A DNA stretch of 64,000 nucleotides from Branchipolynoe longqiensis (GCA_030323885.1 CM059188.1:111258763-111322762); one strand, 5' to 3'; counted from the first letter of the stretch, positions 47,064 to 57,775 are shown. A program made the numbers and translations. Notes: generated by a model not told the origin, from the sequence alone.

Positions 47064-47827
47064 GTAAGCAGGCCAGCCACCCCATACCCAGGAGAGTGAA
47101 GCCCTTTCTCTGTGTTATGCGCTATGTAAGCAGGCAAGCCACCCCATACCCAGGAGACTGAAGCCCTTTCTCTCTGTTATGCGCTATGTAAGCAGGCAAG
47201 CCATCCCATACCCAGCAGACTGAAACCCTTCCTCTCTGTTCTGCGCTATGTAAGCAGGCAAGCTACCCCATACCTAGATAAAAGATTCACCTGGTACTTG
47301 TAGTACACGGGTGAAGGACAACGTAGTCTAAATACTGGCGAAAATAGGATTAGTATGGAACATGAACTAGAAACTGTGGCTCCAGTATCAAATGGCTACT
47401 TATATCGGCACAGATTTGGTGAAATGGGAGAGAATGCAAAAAGACAAGATGGCGGCCGCAGAATGCCGTCGATTTCACTTTTAAATCTTATTAAACTAGA
47501 TATTATATTATATTTTTCAACTCAAAGGTAGCGGGCTATCAATAAGATATATGTAAAGAATAATTGTTGCTTCTCAGATTGTAAAATTAGGCTCTCAATT
47601 CTTTGACCCGCATTTTCGACAGCTTTTACATAGGGTTGGTTTGCATCCCTACTGCAGCAGTACGGGGTGAATCTTGTATCTACCCCATACCCAGCAGACT
47701 GAAGCCTTTCTCTCTGTTCTGCGCTATGTAAGCAGGCAAGCCACCCCATACCCAGCAGACTGAAGCCCGTTCTCTCTGTTAGTGTAATGCGCTATGTAAG
47801 CAGGCAAGCCACCCCATACCCAGCAGA
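47057..47827 (+). repeat. 62-bp minisatellite that repeats the 5' splice site
   Basis: The unit starts with the last 7 exonic bases GCGCTAT followed by GTAAGC and the next intronic bases, including ccaccccatacccag. Donor GTs occur at 47064 (used by the gene), 47126, 47188, 47250, 47728 and 47796. Spacing is 62 bp before a 408 bp transposon insertion in unit 4, 61 bp across it once the element and one 9-bp duplication are removed, and 68 bp for the last step. Each unit keeps the full GCGCTAT|GTAAGC donor. Splicing at a decoy would read through the first unit and hit a TGA at 47097. Confidence 0.9.
47275..47682 (+). mobile_element. Non-autonomous DNA transposon with 9-bp TSD, copy 1 (Mutator-like?)
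   Basis: The 408 bp element has termini TAGATAAAAGATTCACC and, inverted, TAGATACAAGATTCACC. It is flanked by the 9-bp direct repeat CCCCATACC (47266-47274 and 47683-47691), which belongs to the donor minisatellite unit it interrupts. A 9-bp duplication is typical of Mutator-type elements, so that class is inferred. It carries an uninterrupted small reading frame on the + strand ending TAG at about 47530, collinear with one in copy 2. It inserted after the donor array formed. Confidence 0.85.
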
Positions 47828-47828
47828 A

Positions 47829-47915
47829 TGAAGCCCTTTCTCTCTCTTCTCGCTCTTCTCTCTCTTCTCTCTCTATCTCTCTCTTCTCTCTTTCTCTCTC
47901 TCCTCTCTCATTATG
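47829..47915. repeat. (TCTCTCTT)n microsatellite
   Basis: Pyrimidine tract directly continuing the last donor-array unit. Confidence 0.9.
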
Positions 47916-47944
47916 TGCTACCCAGTTTCAGAAACTGAGCCATG

Positions 47945-48020
47945 TATGTGATGTATAAGTATTATGCGAGTATAAAGGTGGGGAAGGGAACTCTGTTATT
48001 TTATTATTACTATATATTTG
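47945..48020 (+). repeat. ATTATGCGAGTATAAAG module with (ATT)n
   Basis: gatgtataagtattatgcga leads into ttattttattattac. Confidence 0.78.
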
Positions 48021-48124
48021 CTGCCGATACCCCCAATAACTGATGTCTACTTTTTGTGATGGGGGGTCGTTCAACAAACAAACAAAAACAAACAAAAACC
48101 TGTTCAGTTATAGTTTGCCTACAT

Positions 48125-48240
48125 ATATATATGTATATGTATGATGTATAAGCATTATGCGAGTATAAAGCCGCGTAAGGGATTTTCAACGTGTTTATTA
48201 TATAATATTATATTATTCCGATATTATATTATTAGCCAAT
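48125..48240 (+). repeat. ATTATGCGAGTATAAAG module with ATT-rich tail
   Basis: gatgtataagcattatgcga leads into attatataatattatattat; only about 180 bp from the previous module in the same orientation. Confidence 0.78.
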
Positions 48241-48351
48241 GGGCTCTCTGCCTGTATTTGCTCCTTACTCATACGGGTACTGGTGGCTCCACCATACTTC
48301 TGCCGCTAACATTATCACTTATATATACATTAAAACATTATCACTTATATA

Positions 48352-48546
48352 TACATTAAAACCTCTCTAACCGACCACCTTCACAGATCGACCACTCCCC
48401 TATATCGATCGCTATATTTTAGTCCCAAGCGAATGTACATACATTACCATTGTAACAATAACAATTTTCCCGAAACCGACCACCTCCCTAAATGGACCAT
48501 ATAAAGTCAGTCCCATGGTTGGTCGATTTGGAGAGGTTTTATTGTA
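48352..48546 (+). mobile_element. Tigger-like MITE, copy 1
   Basis: Termini tacattaaaacctctctaac and, inverted, tacaataaaacctctccaaa with TA at the edges, typical of pogo/Tigger elements. Confidence 0.85.
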
Positions 48547-48559
48547 GTTGTTCCCTTTC

Positions 48560-48815
48560 CCTCGCTCCCTCCTCCTATATCCCTCTCTCCCTCCCCCTAT
48601 ATCACTCTCTCTCTCCCCCTATATCCCTCTATCCCTCCCCCTATATCACTCTCTCCCTCCCCCTATATCACTCTCTCCCTCCCCCTATATCACTCTCTCC
48701 CTCCCCCTATATCACTCTCTCCCTCCCCCTATATCACTCTCCCTCCCCCTATATCCCTCTATCCCTCCCCCTATATCACTCTCTCCCTCCCCCTATATCC
48801 CTCTCTTCCTCTCGC
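48560..48815. repeat. 22-bp minisatellite (ccccctatatcactctctccct)n
   Basis: About 11 imperfect 22-bp units of cctccccctatatcactctc, pyrimidine-rich on the + strand. Confidence 0.9.
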
Positions 48816-48901
48816 TTAAAAATATTATAAATAACAGAGTTATGTCACAGTAACTACACACCTAGGGCCAGCATTGGTTTCTCATGAATCCCATTCAAAT
48901 A

Positions 48902-49096
48902 TACAGTAACACCTCTATAAATCGACCGACCATGGGACTGACTTTAAATGGTCCATTTAGGCAGGTGGTCGGTTCAGGGACTTTTGTTATCGTTACAATG
49001 GTAATGTTTGGGTGATGGTTTGGGACCCAAATAAAGGGCTTGATACAGGGGAGTCGTCGATCTGTGGACGTGGTCAGTTAGAGAGGTTTTACTGTA
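48902..49096 (-). mobile_element. Tigger-like MITE, copy 2 (inverted)
   Basis: Reverse orientation relative to 48352-48546, termini tacagtaacacctctataaa and tacagtaaaacctctctaac (inverted). Confidence 0.86.
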
Positions 49097-49387
49097 TTTA
49101 ATATAAATCAAATATATTTCCCATTATGAAATGCAGTTTAAAATGCTGCTATCATGACCTATGCCGGGACATCAACCAGTTCTAATTATACTTTGAACGC
49201 TTCTTCAAAATTTCGGACTCAAATAAATTCATATCATCACGAAGCAATTAAAATGGGACCTAAAACCTGCCCCTACGATGGGCCCCAGCTTGTCCTTCAG
49301 TTATCACTGACACCAGATTTAATCCCGGGTGAACACAAGTTTCAGGAGTCATCTGACATTTCCACTTAAAACTGACTGGGTTTTGGG

Positions 49388-49690
49388 TTTTTCTTGAAGA
49401 TTTATGCTGCCTATCATGGATAAGTCTGAATAGACTTGTTTTCACCATGAGACAGTTGGTCGACATAAAGCCCATGCCTACACTTTTACCGACAAGAGGG
49501 ATTTTTAACCTCCCACACCACATAGACGTTGAATGAGAGTAACTGGCCTATGATGATGCTTTTGAGTTATACACAGTGATGGAAATACAAATTGGCAGAG
49601 GTGATGGCATGGGGAATGAAACCATCAACCTTCAGATGAGGAGTCCGACCCAGAAAAAAGTCAGACACTCTAACCGCTCCACAGCTGAGA
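49388..49690 (-). mobile_element. SINE2, full length, diverged
   Basis: ttgaagatttatgctgcct to accgctccacagctgag. Confidence 0.84.
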
Positions 49691-49834
49691 TAGTTTGAAC
49701 ATCAAGATGCTCTATATTGCCTGTTACATAACAAATGGCTAGACAGAATGGCCAAGTGGCCCTTCTGGGAGATGATAAGACAAACCAAACACTAACCAAA
49801 TTACTACTTATCACTACATTATCTCGTCCTGTGA

Positions 49835-50030
49835 TAGAGAAAGACTTGCTCGCTCAGTGTCCGAACACTGTGTCTGAGTGGGATATCGGGTCATGGCGCT
49901 GGTGGCACGGTATCCCAATGATGTAGCACTACAAAGCCCCCATGAGTCTGCACTGTCACAAATCGGTGTCCGTCCGGATATAACCTTAGGTGTTTCTAGG
50001 ATGTAAAACCAGACCGAACCAACAATATAT
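49835..50030 (+). mobile_element. SINE1, tail half
   Basis: From gacttgctcgctcagtgtcc to gatgtaaaaccagaccgaac. Confidence 0.75.
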
Positions 50031-50227
50031 TGCTCGTTTAATTGTTGAGGTTTTATATCCTGGCAACATTCAACGTCACATCAGCATGGAGACCAACAAT
50101 ATATCACGCGCTCTGCAACAAATAAAACATTTCCCAATAAGGATCATACATGAAAGTACTGAGTTATTAAGGCAGCAAAAACAAAATAATGCACCACACA
50201 CTCCTCCTCTCTTCCGATTCGCAAATT

Positions 50228-50570
50228 GGCAGCTAAATGAAAATGAGTTGAGCGTCCATCTCCTCTTTTGGTAGATCATGGGATTCGAAACCACGTTTTC
50301 GAGCCCTGGTCGAGTCAAACCAATGATTTAAAAATTGATACTTGTCGCTTCCTAGCCTAGCGCTCTACATTACTAGGATAGGGCAAGGACTGGTTAGCTC
50401 AATGTCACGATAATGTGACTGAGTGGGAGATCGGGTCATGCTGCTACTGACCTGATTTCCCAGTGGGGCAGCACTATAAAGTCGCCATGAGTGTGCACTG
50501 TCACAAGTCAGTACCCGTCCTGATATGACCTTGGATGTTGCCAGGACGTAAAACTCCAATAACCAACCAG
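50228..50570 (+). mobile_element. SINE1, full length
   Basis: First head type (aatgagttgagcgtcc); tail acgtaaaactccaataacc. Confidence 0.87.
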
Positions 50571-51059
50571 CTTCCTGACAGGTTGTCGGTGTGGATACAA
50601 GGCCTTTCCCTCTCGGGTCGTGCTCCGGACGCAGACCTCCTAACAGTAAATCGGCTCCCCCCGTGATATCTGCCACTATTGGTGTAACAAGGACAACAGT
50701 AATAAAAATATTAATATTTCATTACGAGTGAATGAGAAAACACAAGACGTAAAACTCCACTAACCAACCAACAAAACACTAATTTGGTTGAGTAAATATC
50801 TCTGGCTGGCTTCAATAAGCCCTCCGAATCTGTATTTAATTAAAAGTTGTAAATTGACAAGAAAGGCAGCAGGCAGTGCTGGATCTGAGGGGAGGACGCT
50901 GTGAGAGCCTGGAAAAAACTCAACCCACTCAAATCACAGTTTGTAGTCCAGGTTGCTCTAGCTGCAAACCGTCCAACACAGCAAATACAGCCTCTGTATA
51001 TCACTTAACTACTACAATGACTTCATTTCTTAATAATATTTGTATAATCCAATATACCC

Positions 51060-51535
51060 CTAGTAATCATAATAGTGATAGTGATAGTGGTGAAAATGGT
51101 GATAATTATGACAGCCGTGGTAGCGGTGATAGTGACATTAGTAGTGAGAGTAGTGATAGTGGTGACAGTGGCCGTGGTGACAGTGCGATGCCATAGTGAC
51201 AGTGCACAGTAGTGACATTAGTAGTGAGAGTAGTGATAGTGGTGACAGTGACGATAGTGGCGGCAGTGGTGACAGGAGTGACAGTATGCACAGCAGTGAC
51301 AGTAGGCACAGCAGTGACAGTAGTGATAGGAGATATAGTAGTGATAGTGGTGACAGTGGCGATAGTGGCAGCAGTGGTGACAGTGGTGACAGTAGTGACA
51401 GTAGGCACAGCAATGACAGTAGTGATAGTAGATATAGTAGTGATACTGGTGATAGTGGTGATAGTAATGACAGTAGTTACAGTCATGATTGTATGACATA
51501 AGTAATAGTAGCGATAGTGATAGTAGTGACAGTAG
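51060..51535. repeat. (AGYGAYAGTGGYGAY)n trinucleotide-based repeat
   Basis: Agt/gat/gac triplets over about 470 bp; stop-free in several frames. A SINE1 tail fragment (51537-51605) follows. Confidence 0.9.
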
Positions 51536-51917
51536 TGTCACAAGTCGGTACCCGTCCTGATATGACATTATATATTGCCAGGAAGTAAAACTCCAACAAC
51601 CAACGAACCAACTCAGTGATTTCCTGTCTTCCTAACAGGGACAGCAGAATTAAGGACCAGCTCTCCCTGATGGGTTTGCCCACATGCAAACGATAAATGA
51701 TGCATGACATTCTAAGCGAATTCTGGCTTTCTTGACAGAGCCGATTGCCACCATGGTCAATCCGCCTAAGCATGTGTTCTGGCTTCATTCATAGAATAGA
51801 TATTGAAGGATTGCGTTCACCGCATCAATATCAAATAGACAATGAGTGACTGATGGTCATTTAACAACATGGCGACAACTTTACCAATATTTACCTGCAG
51901 AAAAAAAAACCACCATG

Positions 51918-52265
51918 TTAAAGCTGCATAGTCCGATGGAGCATCACAACTTTCAAAATTAAAACACTCCCCTAGATTTGATTCTACATATCTGACTTAG
52001 ATACTAGTGCACTTATTAAGCATTTGTCGCCACACAGAAGGGAATACTGAGGCAATTTAATAGAACCTGGTTATGGCTATGGTGTCAGAGTTTTTGCATG
52101 CTTGCCAAAATTAATTTGGTATGTTTGCACTTCAAATATCTTAAAAGTTAGCCATTTAAAATATAGGTTACTTCAGACTAAATTAAGGTATACATAACCA
52201 ATTTAATATATTTATCTCAGAAAAATGACTAAATCTGACAACCATCAGACTATCCCAACTTTAAG
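51918..52265 (+). mobile_element. TTAA-type MITE, full length
   Basis: Termini TTAAAGCTGCATAGTCCGAT and CAGACTATCCCAACTTTAA. Confidence 0.86.
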
Positions 52266-52494
52266 AAACATAGACTTTTATTTCACGTAATAAGCACTTT
52301 AACATGGGTGCCATTTTGAATTAACTCAATTTACAGGAGCCCAAATAGCAAGAACAGCATAACAGTGGTAAGCAATGAAATATCATTTGAAAACAAGCAG
52401 GTGAAGAGCCGCAATATTAAACTATCCAGAAGAATTCAATGAAACTGAAATTTCCTTTTAAATTCCTAGCTGTGACATTGTTACCAGACCGTAG

Positions 52495-52625
52495 CACTTA
52501 TCCACTATCTCTCCCAATAAAAGGTAGTATTAAATGGATACTGATCCACTAACTCTCCCTATAAAAGGTAGTATTACCTGGATGTGATCCACTAAATCTT
52601 CCCATAAAAGGTAGTATTAACAGGA
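52495..52625. repeat. About 50-bp tandem repeat (ataaaaggtagtatta)
   Basis: Three units here and a fourth at 53231-53256, separated by about 600 bp that includes a SINE1 fragment; the intervening block may be an insertion. Confidence 0.75.
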
Positions 52626-52842
52626 TCATCATCATCATCATGCTGTCGGTCGCGATGCGACAAAGACTGCTTTCATTACTTGACTGCCGCTCTCCATTTC
52701 ATTTCATGAAAGCTGCCTGGAAAAGTGTTGAAGTGCTGCTGGCTTTTGCAAATTACCAGCAGCACTCTTTCAGGGAGCAAATAGAGGTTTCACACTGGCA
52801 AGAACATGTCAAGACAGGCGCAAAACTATTTGCCCCTGCAGT

Positions 52843-53045
52843 GGCTGGTCGGGAGATCAGGACAGGGACTGGGCGCACAGTGTCAGGATAATGTGACTGT
52901 ATGGGACATCAGGTCATGGTGCCGGCGGCCTGACTTCCCAGTGGGGCAGCACTATAAAGTCACCATGAGTGCGCGCTGTCACAAGTCGGTGCACGTCCTG
53001 GTATGGCCTAGGGTCTTACTGGGGCGTAAAACTACACCAACCACC
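52843..53045 (+). mobile_element. SINE1, tail half
   Basis: From ggtcgggagatcaggacag to ggggcgtaaaactacacc. Confidence 0.78.
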
Positions 53046-53461
53046 CAGAGGACTGTGGTTGGGCTCTTAGGCTGCCTTTTTCCTTCCCCCCCCTCCCATT
53101 TCCTCTGATCACTACCCATCGGAAGCCAACTCCCGACCACATGGGACTGCTTTCAGCGGTGCCTATTCGGTGGTGCAGATTTGCAGCCTTCAGCGCACCA
53201 ATGCGACTGAAAACTCCCCAAAACGACAACATAAAAGGTAGTATTACCTGGATTCAAACTGTAATGTGATTAAGTTGTAACCAACTGTTGTCATATACAT
53301 CCTGACTCCTTGGTATTTTGCTGTAACGTTAATCGGTAAATCTTTTTAAAATCGCGGAAATCTGACATGAAGGTATAATAATGCAAGCAACATTAATATA
53401 TCAGGCAGGTGATTTATAACCCAGTACACAATGTATCTATGTCAGATTCATCCACCACCTT

Positions 53462-54372
53462 TGTTTTGTTTGTTTTCTTACATCCTAGCAACATATACGG
53501 TCAGATCAGGACGAGTACCGATTTGTGACAGCGCGCACTCATGGTGACATTATAGTTTTGCCCCACTGGGAGACCAAGCTGCCAGCACCATGACCTGATA
53601 TCCTACTAAGTCACATTATCCTGACCCTGATCGAACTAGTCCTTGCCCTATCCTAATAATACCGGGCGCCTAGCTAGGAAGTGAAAAGTATCAATTTTTA
53701 AGTCATCGGTTTGACTCGACCAGGGTTCGAACCCAAGTGTAAAATTTTCCGATATATGAGATATGGGCTATGGAGAACTCTGCTATAATAAATTGCAACT
53801 TGTCTATAAAATGGTAAATGGTATGTAAAACCAAAGGCATATAAGGTATATGTGGAGTTGGTGATCCATTACTAATTGAAGATAGAAATTGTAAATCAAT
53901 ATAGATAGTGAGAGAGGGTCACTTCTTGACCTGAGAGAGGGTCACTTCTTGACATGTGGGACAGTCTTTGGGAAGTCGCCTCACATACCCCCTCCCCTCC
54001 AAGTGTTATTTATGGATCACTGCACACCAGACACAACAGGGCACTGTAGCCAGATCTAACCATGCCTTGGTTACAAGGATATTGAACCCTCACTGATGGA
54101 TCGAGGAATGCCTGTTAGTGATTGGAAGACTGGATCATGTGATCACCACCATCTTGTTTCTTGAAACTATATATACAATAAATGAGGGAATCTCACTCTC
54201 CTACCTTTCACTCTATATCTACTTTCCTTCCTTGCCTGTAGTGATTTCTTATTAGCCTATCTACACCACTCAAACTGCCAGCCGTCGACTTTAGTTATAC
54301 AAGGGTTCAGATCCCCCAGCCTCCCAAAACAGGAGACAGATGCTCAACTCATTCAGCCATCCTGTCTGGTCC
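53462..54372 (-). mobile_element. SINE1 split by a solo LTR
   Basis: The tail and body lie at 53462-53742 and the head at 54299-54372 (ggttcagatcccccagcctc to ccatcctgtctggt). Confidence 0.84.
53743..54298 (+). mobile_element. Solo LTR, family L2, in SINE1
   Basis: Begins TGTAAAATTTTCCG and ends cgactttagttata with CAAG at both junctions. No primer site follows, consistent with a solo LTR. It lies inside the nAChR intron in the gene's orientation and holds an aataaa at 54178. Confidence 0.75.
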
Positions 54373-54599
54373 ATCCTCCACGTTGATGAGCTATAAGTGA
54401 CACATTCCTGGGTTTCAGGAGCTACATTTGACTCTATATTCACAAGATACCTAGAAGATAATTAAATAATAATAAATTTCCTCAATTTAATTAACTACAA
54501 ATACAAGTAGCAATCGTGTTCGTTTTCTTATTTTAAATGTCTAATTGCTTAGAACCTACATTGTTGGATCAGATCCCACTATAATACAATAGGGTGATT

Positions 54600-55597
54600 T
54601 CACCCAAATGGTGTATTGTATAATATGGCGAGCGCCTGTTGTATTGTGCTACTACGGTGAATATGTGATAATATCCATTGTATCATTGCGTTATTTACTT
54701 AACACGCATTGATCTCTCCCTGTTTGTAGCAGTGGGTGGGTGTGTCCTGCATTCTGTTATTATGTTGAACATGTTATAGTGCCCATTGTATCATTGTGTT
54801 ATTCACTTAACCCACAGTGATCTATCCCTGTTTGTAGCAGTGGGCTGGTGTGTACTGCATACTGTTATTATGTTGAACATGTTATACTTATAGTGCCCAT
54901 TGTTTAATTGTGTTATTCACTTAACATGGATTGCTCTCTCCCTATTTGTAGTGGTGGGTGGCTAACTACTGCATATTGCTAGTACAGTGAACATGTGATA
55001 GTGCCCAATGTTGCATTATGTTACTTACTTAACATGCATTGCTCTCTCCCTGTTTGTAGTGGTGGGTGGCTGCCTACTGTATATTGCTAGTACAGTGAAC
55101 ATGTGATAGTGCCCAATGTTGCATTGCATTACTTACTTAACCTGCGTTGTTCTCCCTGTTTGTAGTGGTGGGTGGATGGGTACTGTATATTGCAAGTACA
55201 GTGAACATGTGATAGTGTCCATTGTTGCATTGCATTACTTACTTAACCTGCATTGCTCTCTCCCTGTTTGTAGTGGTGGGTGGATGGCTACTGTATATTG
55301 CTAGTACAGTGAACATGTGATAGTGCCCAATGTTGCATTGCATTACTTACTTAACATGCGTTGTTCTCCCTGTTTGTAGTGGTGGGTGGCTGCCTACTGT
55401 ATATTGCTAGTACAGTGAACATGTGATAGTGTCCATTGTTGCATTGCATTATTTACTTAACCTGCGTTGTTCTCCCTGTTTGTAGCGGTGGGTGGGCGGG
55501 TGAGTACTGTATATTGCAAGTACAGTGAACATGTGATAGTGTCCATTGTTGCATTGCATTACTTACTTAAGATGCGTTGATATCTCCCTGTTTGTAG
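54600..55597 (+). repeat. 106-114-bp minisatellite that repeats the 3' splice site
   Basis: Each unit carries a pyrimidine-rich tract, tttgtag, and a copy of the first exon B bases (T/C/A GG TGGGTGG). AG dinucleotides end at 54729, 54837, 54951, 55059, 55165, 55273, 55379, 55485 and finally 55597, the acceptor of exon B. Between them is a shared body with acagtgaacatgtgatagtg and ttgcattgcattacttac. In the frame set by exon A every decoy copy begins x-W-V and soon meets a stop, after about 12 codons in most units and after five at 55485. Confidence 0.9.
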
Positions 55598-55707
55598 CGG
55601 TGGGTGGATGATCTACTGACGTGGGATCCCAAAGACTTTGGCGGCGTTAACATGATCAGCTTACCAGCAGCCAGCATCTGGGAGCCGGATATCGTGCTCT
55701 ACAACAA
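55598..55707 (+). CDS. nAChR subunit, ligand-binding-domain exon (exon B)
   Basis: This exon continues exon A in phase 0 and encodes RWVDDLLTWDPKDFGG followed by the IWEPDIVLYN segment. The WxPDIVLYN block is the conserved loop A region of nicotinic receptors that contributes to the ligand site. The exon is 110 bp, 36 codons plus two bases; as I recall, exon 4 of animal nAChR genes is also 110 bp and ends at the same YN position, which supports orthologous exon structure. The acceptor is ccctgtttgtag at 55597 and the donor is AA|GTAGGT at 55707/55708. The next expected exon, encoding the strands before the Cys loop, was not found before the window ends 8.3 kb later. The acceptor and first exon bases are also present in eight imperfect upstream tandem copies. 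The reading frame is intact, so the gene is likely functional unless those copies disturb splicing. Confidence 0.9.
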
Positions 55708-55767
55708 GTAGGTCACTGTCTTTATCTAGGTCATCTGACAACTTGTCTCCTTTGTCTCGGTTTTTCT

Positions 55768-56078
55768 TAGGTGGCCAAATCGGTTGAGTGCAGGCCTCTA
55801 GTGTGGAAGGTCCCAAGTTTGAATCCCAGCCGAGTCAAATCAATAACTTTTAAAATTGATACTTGGCGCTCAGCATAATAGGACGAAGACTGGTTTGCAC
55901 AATGTCATGATAATGTGACTGTGTGGGTATCAGGTCATGGCGCCGGCGGCCTTGTCTCCCAGTGGGGCAACACTATAAAGTTGCCATGAGTGTGCAGTGT
56001 CAATAATCGGTACCTATCCTGACACGACCCTAGAATGTTGCTAGGATGTAAAACAACAACAACCAAACAAATATTGGC
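55768..56078 (+). mobile_element. SINE1, full length
   Basis: Only 60 bp downstream of the exon B donor, in the gene's orientation; head ggtggccaaatcggttgag. Confidence 0.86.
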
Positions 56079-56279
56079 TCATACATACTGTGTATGCCTG
56101 ATGGCATGACCAGTACCTCGACATGTGCGATTTGATTACAGCAATCAGTTACTTGCAAATGGAACTGCGAGCAGTGCAACACACATTTTCACGAGGTGTG
56201 AGGCCGCCATAAATCACCGCAGTGAGCAGCTGGTTCCACAGATTCCTTGTCTAATAACCAGATGGCACAGGCTCCATAT

Positions 56280-57460
56280 TACCGTTTTAATAGTGAATGC
56301 AACATTTACCCTTTTAATAGTGAATGCAACTTTTACCCTTTTAATAATGAATACAACTTTTACCATTTTAATAATGAATACAACTTTTACCATTTTAATA
56401 GTGACTGCAACTGTTACCCTTTTAATAATGAATACAACATTTCCACTTTTAATAGTGAATGCAACTTTTTCCCTTTTAATAATGAATGCAACTTTTTCCC
56501 TTTTAATAGTGAATACAACTTTTTCCCTTTTAATAGTGAATACAACTTTTTCCCTTTTAATAATGAATGCAACTTTTTCCCTTTTAATAATGAATGCAAC
56601 TTTTACCATCTTAATAGTGAATACAACTTTTTCCCTTTTAATAGTGAATGCAACTTTTTCCCTTTTAATAATGAATGCAACTTTTACCATCTTAATAGTG
56701 AATACAACTTTTTCCCTTTTAATAGTGAATGCAACTTTTTCCCTTTTAATATGAATGCAACTTTTTCCCTTTTAATAATGAATGCAACTTTTTCCCTTTT
56801 AATAATGAATACAACTTTTTCCCTTTTAATAGTGAATGCAACTTTTTCCCTTTTAATAATGAATGCAACTTTTTCCCTTTTAATAATGAATGCAACTTTT
56901 TCCCTTTTAATAGTGAATACAACTTTTTCCCTTTTAATAGTGAATACAACTTTTTCCCTTTTAATAATGAATGCAACTTTTTCCCTTTTAATAATGAATG
57001 CAACTTTTACCATCTTAATAGTGAATACAACTTTTTCCCTTTTAATAGTGAATGCAACTTTTTCCTTTTAATATGAATGCAACTTTTACCCTTTTAATAG
57101 TGAATGCAACTTTTTCCTTTTAATATGAATGCAACTTTTACCCTTTCAATAGTGAATGCAACTTTTACCCTTTTAATAATGAATACCACTTTTTCACTTT
57201 TACTAGTGAATACAACTTTTTCACTTTTAGTAGGAATGCAACTTTTACCCTTTTAATAGTGAATGCAACTTTTACCCTTTTAATAGTGAATGCAACTTTT
57301 ACCCTTTTAATAATGAATACAACATTTCCACTTTTAATAGTGAATGCAACTTTTTCCTTTTAATATGAATGCAACTTTTACCCTTTTAATAGTGAATGCA
57401 ACTTCCCTTTTAATAATGAATGCAACTTCTTCCTTTTGATAATGAATGCAATGTACAAGA
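56280..57460. repeat. 27-bp minisatellite, about 43 units
   Basis: Unit ttttaatagtgaatgcaac followed by ttttaccc or tttttccc, with aatagtg/aataatg and gcaac/acaac variants alternating. The 27-bp period gives 9-codon periodic frames on both strands. Confidence 0.93.
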
Positions 57461-57487
57461 ACCACGATTCAGAATTCAGTTATTACT

Positions 57488-57775
57488 TTTCTTTGTTTGT
57501 TCTTTTAATATTATGTCCTAGCCCCATCTCAGGTCCCAGCAGAGATAGGTACTGACTTGTGATAGCGTGCACTCATGGTGACTTTAAAAGTGCTGCCCCA
57601 CTGGGAGACCAGGCCACCGGCACCATGACCCAATATCCCATACAATCATATTTTCCTGATCCAGTGCTAACCAGGCCTTGTCCTATTCTATCATTGCTGA
57701 GTGCCAGGCTAGGTAGTGAAGAGTATCAAGTTTATATGTCATTGGTTTGATTCGACTGGCTTTCACTTCCGGCAT
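57488..57775 (-). mobile_element. SINE1, head eroded
   Basis: From tattatgtcctagcccc to ggtttgattcgactggctt. Confidence 0.82.

Larger units (their letters stand above)
47064..55597 (+). other. nAChR intron between exons A and B (8,534 bp)
   Basis: This phase-0 GT-AG intron is defined by the two exons. Its first 770 bp are a donor-containing minisatellite interrupted by a DNA transposon. Its last kilobase is an acceptor-containing minisatellite. Between them lie pyrimidine microsatellites, two Tigger-like MITEs, SINE1 and SINE2 copies, an AGYGAY microsatellite, a TTAA-type MITE and a solo LTR nested in a SINE. Confidence 0.85.

Noticed and set aside
46902..47099. Frame start at GTG 46902 taken as a gene start
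   Set aside because: It is an internal valine codon of nAChR exon A, which begins at the splice acceptor 46864.
51106..51496. Ser/Asp/Gly-rich and Thr/Ile/Val frames
   Set aside because: Trinucleotide-based microsatellite.
56108..56260. Possible next nAChR exon after a gattacag acceptor
   Set aside because: Translation shows none of the expected strand residues before the Cys loop, and no suitable donor follows.
56125..57071. 209- and 274-codon repeated Asn/Phe and Thr/Leu frames
   Set aside because: 27-bp minisatellite inside the nAChR intron; overlapping frames are equally open.
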